NCBI GenBank assembly: GCA_964625865.1
Contig: CAZVEV010000024.1
Span: 1-37,915 of the forward strand
DNA length: 37,915 nt
Source: CAZVEV01 sp964625865
GTDB lineage: Bacteria; Planctomycetota; Phycisphaerae; SM23-33
Reading direction: 5' to 3'
Notes under the pieces: generated by a model
Database searches by the model: none
Seen by the model: only the letters and a program-made list of their open reading frames with translations
Told to the model about the DNA's origin: nothing
Made by a program: the position numbers and the translations under genes
Shown here: positions 1 through 6,501 of the stretch, one piece after another
How positions within the stretch are numbered: position 1 is the first letter of the stretch
How the letters are laid out: each line of letters opens with the position of its first letter

Positions 1-173
1 AGCCGCAGATTTCGCAGATGACGCAGATGAGAAGAAACGGAAGACAGAAAGATAAGTCGAACGGAGAGATGATCACAGAGTCATTGCATCCATTTTGGTT
101 TTCGCTGTTTCTGTAATTCTCGACTCGAGTCTTCTTTGTCTTTCAATCTGCGTCATCTGCGAAATCTGCGGCT
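1..173. repeat. imperfect palindromic intergenic repeat
   Basis: Positions 1-28 and 146-173 are inverted copies of each other (28 of 28 aligned bases), built from the short motif CGCAGAT repeated with slight variation. The interior is partly self-complementary as well. It resembles the nested palindrome at 9922-10125 in style. No gene is visible here. The left edge is at the window boundary, so the element may extend further. Confidence 0.75.
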
Positions 174-277
174 AGGCCGTTGCTGTTGTTTGTGTTTTAT
201 CTGTCGCTCTCTGTTTTTTCGTGTCTTCGGCTGAACGTTTACATGCGATGATCGCCCTGCCTCACCGATGAAGACTC

Positions 278-306
278 TTGAACGCCGCACGGTTTCCGGT
301 CATAAT
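278..306 (+). promoter_or_regulatory. sigma70-type promoter of tRNA-Sec
   Basis: TTGAAC at 278-283 and CATAAT at 301-306 are separated by 17 bases. This places a transcription start about 25-30 bases before the tRNA-Sec gene. Seen in sequence; not tested. Confidence 0.65.
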
Positions 307-337
307 CTGTGAGACATACTCCACGGTGTGTCTTCAT

Positions 338-431
338 GGAGGCGATTGGCGTTCTGGTGACGTCCCTGGTCTTCAAAACCAGTGTCGGGCTCAACAAAGT
401 CCGAGGTGGGTTCGATTCCCATTCGCCTCCG
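338..431 (+). tRNA. selC: selenocysteine tRNA, anticodon UCA
   Basis: This RNA is charged with serine, converted to Sec-tRNA by SelA and delivered to UGA codons by SelB. The 94-nt gene has an 8-bp acceptor stem (338-345 with 423-430), a long D stem, the anticodon stem CTGGT/ACCAG (366-370 and 378-382) around a 7-base loop with anticodon TCA at 373-375, a long paired variable arm (about 383-405), a 5-bp T stem (406-410 with 418-422) and discriminator G431. CCA is not encoded. The 8+5 acceptor/T-arm geometry, long variable arm and UCA anticodon are diagnostic of bacterial tRNA-Sec. Its 3' half from base 378 is duplicated at 1811-1864. Confidence 0.96.
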
Positions 432-607
432 TCCGGGCCGTTTGACCCTGCGAAGCCCAGTGTTTTGCGGTATCCAATGCTCCCCTCACCCTTACCGGCG
501 GGGTGCGCCCGTTCTGCGTGTAAGTCCCTGTCAGGACAGGCACGAGAGGGGGTTTCGCTGGGGAACCGTACGAAGACCACCAGGCGAAGATCCTTCGAAG
601 ATTGTCC

Positions 608-636
608 TTGACCTGGCCGGGCTGGTGTGGTAGATT
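608..636 (+). promoter_or_regulatory. sigma70-type promoter of PEP-CTERM gene 1
   Basis: TTGACC at 608-613 and TAGATT at 631-636 with a 17-base spacer. The predicted start near 642 would make a leader of about 200 nt before the ATG at 849. Confidence 0.7.
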
Positions 637-652
637 ATCAGCAGTCGGCTCG

Positions 653-822
653 GGGACGGTCCCTGGGCGTCAACAGATTCCCGCGACGAGGCAAACGGAT
701 GGGTCAGGTGCTGAGAGCCACTGGCACAGAGGATCACGCGAGCGTCGAACGCTCCGGCCTCTTCGCTAAACCCCTCTGCCCCGGCCGGTCGACGCACCGT
801 CACGCGGAATCAGATTTCCTAT
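653..822 (+). ncRNA. conserved structured leader (cis-RNA), copy 1
   Basis: This untranslated leader shares several blocks with the leader at 2119-2293: GGGACG at the start, CGGATGG[G/A]TCAGGTG at 696-710, a hairpin GAGCG-TCGAA-CGCTC at 740-754, and CACGCGGAATCA at 801-812. In the other leader the hairpin is GGGCG-TCGAG-CGCCC, so an A-U pair is replaced by G-C while the loop TCGA stays. Conserved blocks separated by variable spacers, plus a compensatory change, suggest an RNA regulator (riboswitch or protein-binding leader) of PEP-CTERM genes. I do not recognise it as a named class. Confidence 0.55.
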
Positions 823-848
823 CAGTAGTATCAGTCGGAGGTTTCCCT

Positions 849-1631
849 ATGAAAACTAACCAGACATTGATTGCAGTTGTAGTGGTTGCTTTGATGACAG
901 CAGGAGCTGCCAACGCCTCGCTTATCGGTGGTCAAACCTTGGGTATTGACTTCGGTGATGGTATCCATAGCGACGTTAACGGGACAAGCCCAGTTCTCAA
1001 TGGCAGTGGATCTGAAACCAATTTTGCAGTGCTTGTTCAGGTAGCCGGTGTCAATCGAGGCAGTGCTGCTTCTGGGAAGAATGTGACCAATCAGGTTATA
1101 TCGACCGATATTACCGGTGCAGCACTGGCAGGCGTTACCTTTTCAACCTTAAGTTGGTCTGGGTTCTTAGCTTCTGGTGACCAAGTTGGCTACAACAACT
1201 CAGGTGTTGGTAACTACACCGGCACTCCCTACTCCGACCTTTCCTTCAACGATGGGATTTATGGTAACAATTCTGCTGCGATTACGATTTCAGGTTTGAA
1301 CAGCAGTTTGACCTACGATCTCTCAATTGCATCAAATATGTTTCTTGTTGCAGCCTATGGAGCCACAGTTACTGAGCCAGTATCTGGTGCAACAGGATCT
1401 TACACAGGTACGAGTATCATCAACGGTGGTACTTCCAGTGCTCCTAACCCACCTATTACGCCATTTACGTTGACTGGGTTGCAAACTGATGGATCTGGCA
1501 CCCTCACACTTAACTTCACCAACAATCCAATTATTATTAGTGCGTTGACAGTTACTGCAGTGCCAGAGCCCGGCTCGCTGGCCCTGCTGGGGCTGGGCCT
1601 GCTGGGGCTGCGACGGCGCAGACGGGCATAG
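849..1631 (+). CDS. PEP-CTERM exported protein, unknown function
   Basis: The product is 260 aa. An N-terminal signal peptide (MKTNQTLIAVVVVALMTAGA, cleavage near NAS-L) is followed by about 210 residues rich in Ser, Thr, Asn and Gly with no catalytic motif I recognise. It ends in a PEP-CTERM sorting tail: VPEPG, a hydrophobic stretch and an Arg cluster, the signal processed by exosortase in exopolysaccharide-producing bacteria. The ATG at 849 is chosen because GGAGG lies at 837-841 and the signal peptide starts there; an in-frame start at 627 would overlap the promoter. Most of the gene is clearly AT-richer than its surroundings (24 G+C in 60 bases at 1501-1560), while the sorting tail is as GC-rich as the genome, suggesting a transferred body joined to a host-type tail. 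It is the cargo of cassette 1. Confidence 0.9.
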   Translation: MKTNQTLIAVVVVALMTAGAANASLIGGQTLGIDFGDGIHSDVNGTSPVLNGSGSETNFAVLVQVAGVNRGSAASGKNVTNQVISTDITGAALAGVTFSTLSWSGFLASGDQVGYNNSGVGNYTGTPYSDLSFNDGIYGNNSAAITISGLNSSLTYDLSIASNMFLVAAYGATVTEPVSGATGSYTGTSIINGGTSSAPNPPITPFTLTGLQTDGSGTLTLNFTNNPIIISALTVTAVPEPGSLALLGLGLLGLRRRRRA

Positions 1632-1655
1632 ACGCCATCACAACACAGACACCCC

Positions 1656-1691
1656 ACGGGGCGGCCCTTCGCCGGGTCGCCCCGTTTCTTT
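1656..1691 (+). terminator. intrinsic terminator of PEP-CTERM gene 1
   Basis: ACGGGGCG (1656-1663) pairs with CGCCCCGT (1678-1685), with an inner GCCC/GGGT stem, followed by TTTCTTT. The region from the stop codon to the T-run is clearly similar to the one after PEP-CTERM gene 2. Confidence 0.85.
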
Positions 1692-1810
1692 GTTGCGTTG
1701 GGGCGGTCGCACGGGTCCGGCGCTGTACACTGTGCGTGCGCTTGCGTCCCCATGATCGATAACGCATTGTCAGCATGTGCCCTTACGGGGGAGCGTCATC
1801 GGTTCACCCC

Positions 1811-1864
1811 ACCAGTGTCGGGCTCAACAAAGTCCCAGGTGGATTCGATTCCCATTCGCCTCCG
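1811..1864 (+). pseudogene. duplicated 3' half of tRNA-Sec (tRNA fragment)
   Basis: This 54-bp copy of tRNA-Sec positions 378-431 begins at the 3' strand of the anticodon stem and runs to the discriminator base. The acceptor 5' strand, D arm and anticodon are absent, so it cannot make a tRNA. Both differences from the intact gene disrupt pairing: one in the variable arm and one in the T stem. That fits decay without selection. It marks the right end of cassette 1. Confidence 0.92.
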
Positions 1865-1952
1865 TAGACGCGGCATCTTGCCGCGTCTCGGCGGTTCGCG
1901 CAACCGAACGCCGGACCCGAAGTCCCTTCAAGCGGCACGATGCCGCTTCTAC
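1864..1952. repeat. 89-bp palindromic element, single copy (same family as 14524-14786)
   Basis: The ends form 21-bp imperfect inverted repeats (1864-1884 and 1932-1952), each itself containing GCGGCA..TGCCGC. The element abuts the tRNA-Sec fragment and then the selD-tail remnant. The same family appears as three tandem copies at 14524-14786. It resembles REP/MITE-type non-autonomous repeats. Confidence 0.8.
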
Positions 1953-1979
1953 GTTAGTGCCCGCAGCAGTCGCTGCCGG
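1953..1979 (-). pseudogene. remnant of selD 3' end
   Basis: The 24 bases 1956-1979 are identical to 3404-3427, the 3' end of selD. Read on the minus strand they encode GSDCCGH followed by a TAA stop, where intact selD ends GSDCCGH and TGA. This implies that tRNA-Sec, the 89-bp repeat and the selD end were once adjacent, before the second PEP-CTERM cassette separated them. Confidence 0.75.
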
Positions 1980-2023
1980 GTAGGTTTTTTCATTTTTTGG
2001 CCGTCGTGGGTGGCCGGACCTGC

Positions 2024-2029
2024 TATAAT
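2024..2029 (+). promoter_or_regulatory. -10 box of PEP-CTERM gene 2
   Basis: A perfect TATAAT at 2024-2029. There is no good -35 hexamer at standard spacing; TTGGCC sits 21 bases upstream. The transcript would carry a leader of roughly 270 nt. Confidence 0.5.
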
Positions 2030-2118
2030 TGTTTTTGTCGGTGAGCGTCACCGATGTAGAGCCTACAGGTGGTGAGGATGTCCGAAGGCCGGAAGTGGCG
2101 GGGTATTTTGTCGCTTCA

Positions 2119-2293
2119 GGGACGTTTCTGAGCCTCCACAAATCTGCACAACGGGCCAGACGGATGGATCAGGTGAGCAAGGCAGTTCGCGCGGGGGCTC
2201 GGGCGGGCGTCGAGCGCCCCAGCCGGTCCCTACCCCAGTCCACTCACCCCCGGGCGCCACCTGGGCACGGGCACGCGGAATCAAATCCCCTAT
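2119..2293 (+). ncRNA. conserved structured leader (cis-RNA), copy 2
   Basis: Second copy of the leader described at 653-822. Matching blocks are GGGACG at 2119-2124, CGGATGGATCAGGTG at 2161-2175, the hairpin GGGCG-TCGAG-CGCCC at 2205-2219 and CACGCGGAATCA starting at 2272. First-to-last block distances are similar in both copies (105 and 111 nt from the second to the last block). The downstream coding regions are unrelated, so conservation of the leader is not explained by simple gene duplication. Confidence 0.55.
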
Positions 2294-2310
2294 AGATGAA
2301 AGGCGAGAAA

Positions 2311-3330
2311 ATGAAAGCGAAACAGATGTTTACGGCTGTATTCGCTCTATGCTTCGGGATGTCGGCAGCGGGCTTGGCCAGCCCGTCGACAGCCTTTTTC
2401 GCTCCGGGTAACAGCGCGAAGTACGTCAGTCGCTCTGACTGCACGTGGGAGGACACGACCGGTAACGGTGACTACCGGACGGTATATCCTGACAGCGACA
2501 TCTACAGTATTGAGTTGTGGGAGCGTCCGATTGAAGACGACAAGTGGGAATACATCTCGGGCGGCGTTCACGACGGCAAGCAGCGACTGATCGACGGGGC
2601 CGGCGGGAAGTACTACGGTTACGCCGACCTGGCCTGGGGCCGGGCGGGCACGGACGAGACGTGGGTCTACATCCAGTGGACGTCCAACGCCCGTTTCATC
2701 CATATCGAAGGCAAGTCCAGCCCCGAGGGTTCCCCGGAACTCAAGGGCAAGTACATCTTCTACTTCAAGGCGCCCGGCAAGAACGCCACGGCGTTCTACG
2801 TCGACAGCGCCGAGTCCACCCTGGGCACGGGCGGAAGCTTCATCTCCAAGTCGTCCCTGAAGGTCTTCCAAAGCCAGGACGGCAAGGACCCTCCCGGCAC
2901 GGGCCTGACCCAGACCTACGACAACTCCGATGACGAGAACGCCAGCACGGGTCACGAGACCACGATCATCCAGGGCGATGATTCGGGCGATCCGATCCGC
3001 GGTCGGATCATCGACCTTGACGGCGGTACGAACTACCGCACGGTTGAGATCGCCGTGCGGCTCAGTGAGATCGACGGCTATGTCGCCAACGATTTTGCCG
3101 TCACCAGCCGCCTCGCCATGGGCAACATGGACTACTTCTACCTGGGGATCGCTGAATCGAACCCCTCGTCGACCACGGACCTGTTAGCCAACGACGAGTT
3201 CACCGAGGCGATCGGCTCCGGTGTCGAGTACGACACGCTCGCCATGGCTGGGCCTGCGGTGCCCGAGCCGGGCGCGATGAGCCTGTTGGCCCTCGGCAGC
3301 CTTGCGCTGATCCGCCGCAGAGGGGAGTAG
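2311..3330 (+). CDS. PEP-CTERM exported protein, unknown function
   Basis: The product is 339 aa with a signal peptide (MKAKQMFTAVFALCFGMSAA) and a C-terminal VPEPG, hydrophobic segment and RRR tail typical of PEP-CTERM/exosortase substrates. The body (about residues 25-310) is acidic and rich in aromatic and Gly residues, likely an all-beta extracellular domain; I recognise no family. The ATG at 2311 is preferred because AAGGCGAG lies just upstream; an in-frame ATG at 2296 has no ribosome site. Its body is unrelated to PEP-CTERM gene 1, although both share leader and terminator sequences. Confidence 0.9.
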   Translation: MKAKQMFTAVFALCFGMSAAGLASPSTAFFAPGNSAKYVSRSDCTWEDTTGNGDYRTVYPDSDIYSIELWERPIEDDKWEYISGGVHDGKQRLIDGAGGKYYGYADLAWGRAGTDETWVYIQWTSNARFIHIEGKSSPEGSPELKGKYIFYFKAPGKNATAFYVDSAESTLGTGGSFISKSSLKVFQSQDGKDPPGTGLTQTYDNSDDENASTGHETTIIQGDDSGDPIRGRIIDLDGGTNYRTVEIAVRLSEIDGYVANDFAVTSRLAMGNMDYFYLGIAESNPSSTTDLLANDEFTEAIGSGVEYDTLAMAGPAVPEPGAMSLLALGSLALIRRRGE

Positions 3331-3355
3331 ACGCCCCACACAACCTGACGACCCC

Positions 3356-3389
3356 AAACGGGCGACCCGTCGTGGTCGCCCGTTTCTGT
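3356..3389 (+). terminator. intrinsic terminator of PEP-CTERM gene 2, possibly bidirectional
   Basis: AAACGGGCGACC (3356-3367) pairs perfectly over 12 bp with GGTCGCCCGTTT (3374-3385) around a 6-base loop. It lies 12 bases beyond the selD stop and could also end the minus-strand sel transcript. Confidence 0.8.
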
Positions 3390-3401
3390 TGTGAACGTCC
3401 T

Positions 3402-5030
3402 TCAGTGCCCGCAGCAGTCGCTGCCGGCACCGGGGGCGATGGCGGACATCGTCTCTTCGTAGAACAGCTTGACCGGGGCCCCGCCGATGAAGACCGCGCA
3501 CCATAGCGCCTCGCGGAGCTCGTCCGGGGTGATGCCCATGGCGATGGCCCGGTCCCAGTGGCCGCGGATGCACGGGCCGCAGCGGGCCATGCAGACCAGC
3601 GAGAAGGTGATCAACTCCTTGGTCCGCTCGTCGAGCACTCCGGCGGCGGAGGCCGACCGCATCATCGTCAACCAGGCCGTCTGGGTCTGCTGGGCGCTCG
3701 ATGCGGCGCTGCTGCCTGTGTCGGGCGCCGCGCCGCCGGCACAGCAGGCCCCGCCGGCGGGTTGCTCTTGCGGGGTCTCGGGGGTATCGGTCATCGCTTG
3801 GGTCTCCTGTGTCGGCTCGGCCGGGACGTCCTGGCCGGCGTTTGTGACGACGATCTTGCCGTCTGATTCTTCGGTAATCCGTCCTACGGTCACAGCCATG
3901 ACCTTGCGGGATCCCAGCGCGTCGAGCAACGGCTGGTGTCGCTCGGCCGGGACGGCCAGCAGCAGCCCGCCGGAGGTCTGGGCGTCGAACCCCAGAAGCA
4001 CGCGGGCTTCGTCTGCGCCGTCAGCAACCGTGATGTCTTCGGCGACGTACTCGGTGTTCCGCTCGACGGCGCCGGGGACCACGCCGTCGGCGAGGGCCTC
4101 GACCGCCCCGTCGAAGGCCGGCAGGCGATCGGCGTAGATCTGCGCCGTCACGCCCGAATGACGACACATGCTGATCAGGTGACCGAACAGCCCGAACCCC
4201 GTCACGTCGGTGCAGGCCGAGACGCCCACCTCGCCCATCGCCTCGGCCGCCTCGCGGTTCAGGGCGGCCATCGAGTCGGCCAGCACCGCCTGGTCGCCCC
4301 CGAACCGCCCGATCTGCCTGCTGAAGTTCAGCACGCCGACCCCCAGCGGCTTGGTGAGCACCAGCACGTCGCCTGCGCGGGCGGTCTCGTGGGAGACGGC
4401 CCGCTCGGCCGCCAGGGTGCCCGTGATCGCAAAGCCCAGCTTGATCTCCTCGTCCTTGATGCTGTGCCCTCCAAGCAAGGCCACGTTGGCATCGGCGAAC
4501 ACATCCATGGCGCCCTTCATCATGTGGTACATGATCTGCCCGTCGAGCGTTTCTGCGGGGAAGGCCAGCACGCTGAGGGCCGTCCGGGGTACGCCGCCCA
4601 TCGCGTAGATATCCGAGAGGCAGTTGGCGGCGCAGATTCGCCCGAACGTATACGGGTCGTCCACGCAGGGGGTCATCACGTCGACGGTCTGGACGAGGGA
4701 CAGATCGTCGGAAATGCGGTAGACCCCCGCGTCGTCCCCGGCGGGCATGCCCATGACGACGGCGGGGTCGTCCACAACGGGCAGACGGTTCAGGATCGAC
4801 TCGAGGTCGCCCGGGGCGATCTTGGACGCACAGCCGGCATTGTGGACTATCTCGGTGAGCTTGACCGCGCCGGCCGGGACGGGGTCCGGCCGCTCGCCGG
4901 CGCAGAGGCAGATCCCGTCGTCCTTGAACACGTCGCACGGGCAGGGCCTGCGGGGGTCGCAGACGCAGTGTCCCAACTTCATCGACCGCTGCATAATCCG
5001 CCGGCGCTTGGCCAGGTCTACTTCGCCCAT
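3402..5030 (-). CDS. selD: selenophosphate synthase fused to an AhpD-like domain
   Basis: SelD makes selenophosphate from selenide and ATP, the Se donor for SelA. The product is 542 aa, well above the usual ~350. Residues 20-45 carry three CxC pairs (C22/C24, C30/C32, C41/C43). The synthase core follows with the catalytic pair C67 and K70 in GCASK (Cys form, not Sec) and the ATP/metal motif GDDAGVY. After a Pro/Gln-rich linker containing ACCAGG, residues ~440-542 form a carboxymuconolactone decarboxylase/AhpD-like domain with C484-G-P-C487 and a nearby His, ending DCCGH. An internal ATG (M413, at 3794) with AGGAGA upstream could also give a free 130-aa AhpD-like protein. It is the last gene of selA-selB-selenoprotein-selD, 60 nt after the selenoprotein. 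SelD identity is firm; the role of the fused domain (perhaps thiol or peroxide chemistry supplying selenide) is inference. Confidence 0.93.
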   Translation of the reverse strand: MGEVDLAKRRRIMQRSMKLGHCVCDPRRPCPCDVFKDDGICLCAGERPDPVPAGAVKLTEIVHNAGCASKIAPGDLESILNRLPVVDDPAVVMGMPAGDDAGVYRISDDLSLVQTVDVMTPCVDDPYTFGRICAANCLSDIYAMGGVPRTALSVLAFPAETLDGQIMYHMMKGAMDVFADANVALLGGHSIKDEEIKLGFAITGTLAAERAVSHETARAGDVLVLTKPLGVGVLNFSRQIGRFGGDQAVLADSMAALNREAAEAMGEVGVSACTDVTGFGLFGHLISMCRHSGVTAQIYADRLPAFDGAVEALADGVVPGAVERNTEYVAEDITVADGADEARVLLGFDAQTSGGLLLAVPAERHQPLLDALGSRKVMAVTVGRITEESDGKIVVTNAGQDVPAEPTQETQAMTDTPETPQEQPAGGACCAGGAAPDTGSSAASSAQQTQTAWLTMMRSASAAGVLDERTKELITFSLVCMARCGPCIRGHWDRAIAMGITPDELREALWCAVFIGGAPVKLFYEETMSAIAPGAGSDCCGH

Positions 5031-5090
5031 GGTGCCTCGTTCCTCATCTCGCGTCCGAGGCAGCCCGGCAGGCCGCGCGAACCGACGCGA

Positions 5091-6419
5091 CTACTTCAAC
5101 GTTACGGTGGTTTCTTTCAGCGTTATCTTAAACGGATCGGCCTGGTAGTCGAGGGAAACCGTCAGCTTGCCGCTCAGCTCCTTGGGCGCTCGCCACGAGC
5201 GCGAACAGGTGAAGCCTCATCCATACTCCAGCGATGCGGTGTACACCGTCTTGCCCTCCGCGTCGCGGATGGTGACCTTCGGCGGGGTCGGTCGGCGGCC
5301 GTTGGGCAGGAGGATGCTGCTGACGGTCCGCTGGGCCGCGTCGGTCAGCGACAGCGACAGCGACACCTTGCCGTCCGATCGGCTCCGCGCCACCACGCTT
5401 GCCGTCAGCGGCGCCCCGACCTCGACGTCAGCCGTCTTGCCCGCCTCGACAGCCACCAACGCCCGCTTGGCGCCGCGCGTCGTGAAGTCCGTACACCGCA
5501 GATGCGCCCGCTCGCCGGCCGCCGCTGCCTCACTCCACTGCTGGTACCGTGTCACGAGGTACGTATCGACCGGCACGGCGACGGGGGCGTCGCCGCCGGC
5601 AAGATGCAGCAGGTGCTTTTCGCCAACGAGCATGCACGACCACTTGGGCTGCCTGATGTGGACCTTGCCCAGCTTGACGTCGGTCGGGCTGACCGTCAGC
5701 GTCTTGCCGTCCGCCGCCATGCCCACCGTGTACCACGCGCCGTCGACCTCGATAGGCGAGCCGTAGCAGCCCTTGCGAACGTCCTTCGTGAAGCTGCCGT
5801 CCCCCACGTCGACGGCCACCGTATCGCCCGTGCGCGTGCTCCGACCCGACGTCCGCCACGAATCGCCCGCCTTGAGATTGCCATTCCCGTCGATGATCCG
5901 CACGGGCAACTCCCGCCTGCCGAATCGCCCCTTGCCCTGAACCCCCGTGCCGATCGACAGCACCATGTAGCGGAACGTGTCCGACTTGATGTACCGGCCA
6001 CTGACCGTTACGGGCATCGGCCCGCCCGGGAAGGCGGCCTGGATGGTCGCCGGGCCGAACGCCGTCTGGTGGTCCCGGCCGCGCACGGGTTTGATCGCCA
6101 CCGTCGGCGCGCCGGCGAACCGGCCCTTGCCCGTGAAGTCGAATCGCAGCGTGTCGGCGGCGGTGGCGTCCGGCTTGGTCGAGTCCACGGCAACCGCGAC
6201 TTGCCCGGCCGCCGTCCGAACCACGAGCACGACGGCCTTGGCATGGACCGTGCCGCTGCCCTCGGCCGGCTTCGCTGACATGCCCGCCATCGACATGCTT
6301 GGCCGGTAGTCCAGCGCAGCCGACGGATCGCAGGCGACGGGAGTGACCTCCCCCCCAGGCGCCGCGACGGTCGAGAGTACGACACACACACCGAGGATCA
6401 GTCTGGTCGAAGTCATCAT
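5091..6419 (-). CDS. selenoprotein with in-frame UGA, new paralogous family (member A)
   Basis: The product is 442 aa if UGA at 5219-5217 is read as Sec (U401). An N-terminal signal peptide (MMTSTRLILGVCVVLSTVAA) suggests export. About 380 residues of beta-rich sequence align with the gene at 17448-18731 (shared HLxxxVEAGKT, VDGAWYT, KxVYTA.LEYG). After LEYG comes U, then GFTCSRSWRAP and about 30 more residues to TAG at 5091; the paralogue has the homologous tail. U401 and C405 form a UxxxC redox-type pair. A SECIS hairpin lies 14 nt past the UGA. The start is taken at M (6419) after GGGAG; the next codon (6416) is also possible. It sits between selB and selD in the sel operon. No known family is recognised; an exported thiol/selenol oxidoreductase is a guess. 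Normal gene calling would truncate it at residue 400. Confidence 0.85.
5186..5202 (-). promoter_or_regulatory. SECIS element of selenoprotein A
   Basis: GCGCTCG-TGG-CGAGCGC forms a perfect 7-bp stem, or 6 bp with a GTGGC loop, starting 14 nt after the UGA. The apical loop lies about 21-25 nt downstream of the UGA, within the range used by SelB in bacteria, with G first in the loop. The paralogue at 18623-18639 has the same loop and spacing with compensated stem changes. Confidence 0.82.
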
Positions 6420-6501
6420 CTCGTCTCCCATGCCGGGCCCACAGTCTCTGGGCGGTGTCGTGTAATTCTACGGCGCGGGCGGGGACGCGTCCCAGGAAAA
6501 G

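Larger units (their letters stand above)
378..1864 (+). mobile_element. putative PEP-CTERM gene cassette 1, inserted at tRNA-Sec 3' end
   Basis: Direct repeats of 54 bp bound this segment: 378-431 (inside the functional tRNA-Sec) and 1811-1864, identical at 52 of 54 positions. Such duplication of a tRNA 3' half is the usual footprint of site-specific integration. The cargo is one promoter, one structured leader, one PEP-CTERM gene and one terminator. No integrase or transposase is present, so movement would have to be in trans or by a lost enzyme. The leader and 3' untranslated region match those of cassette 2. Mobility is an inference; the duplication is seen directly. Confidence 0.6.
1956..3427 (+). 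mobile_element. putative PEP-CTERM gene cassette 2, inserted at selD 3' end
   Basis: Exact 24-bp direct repeats (1956-1979 and 3404-3427) bound a segment with one promoter, one structured leader, one PEP-CTERM gene and one terminator. The layout matches cassette 1. The inserted copy restores the last codons of selD, as integrating elements often do at gene 3' ends. There is no recombinase gene in the cassette. Mobility is inferred from the duplication. Confidence 0.5.

Noticed and set aside
653..822. Cobalamin or cyclic-di-GMP (GEMM) riboswitch in the PEP-CTERM leader
   Set aside because: Isolated matches such as GCCACTG or GGCAAAC occur in one copy only and not in the required order; the conserved blocks differ from both consensus motifs.
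627..848. Longer start for PEP-CTERM gene 1 at 627
   Set aside because: It would begin inside the promoter and place 74 residues before a normal signal peptide; the ATG at 849 has a strong ribosome site.
3402..3404. UGA at the end of selD as a further Sec codon, with the hairpin at 3356-3385 as SECIS
   Set aside because: The frame beyond runs through a perfect terminator stem and antisense to the PEP-CTERM gene with no family similarity; the duplicated copy at 1953 has TAA at the same place, so it is a true stop.
3432..3794. Separate AhpD-like gene instead of a SelD fusion
   Set aside because: The frame is continuous with selD and has no stop between the domains; I kept the fusion and noted the internal start.
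3936..6278. Long plus-strand open frame antisense to selD and selenoprotein A
   Set aside because: High-GC antisense shadow; composition is Arg/Gly/His rich without motifs, and the minus strand carries recognised proteins.
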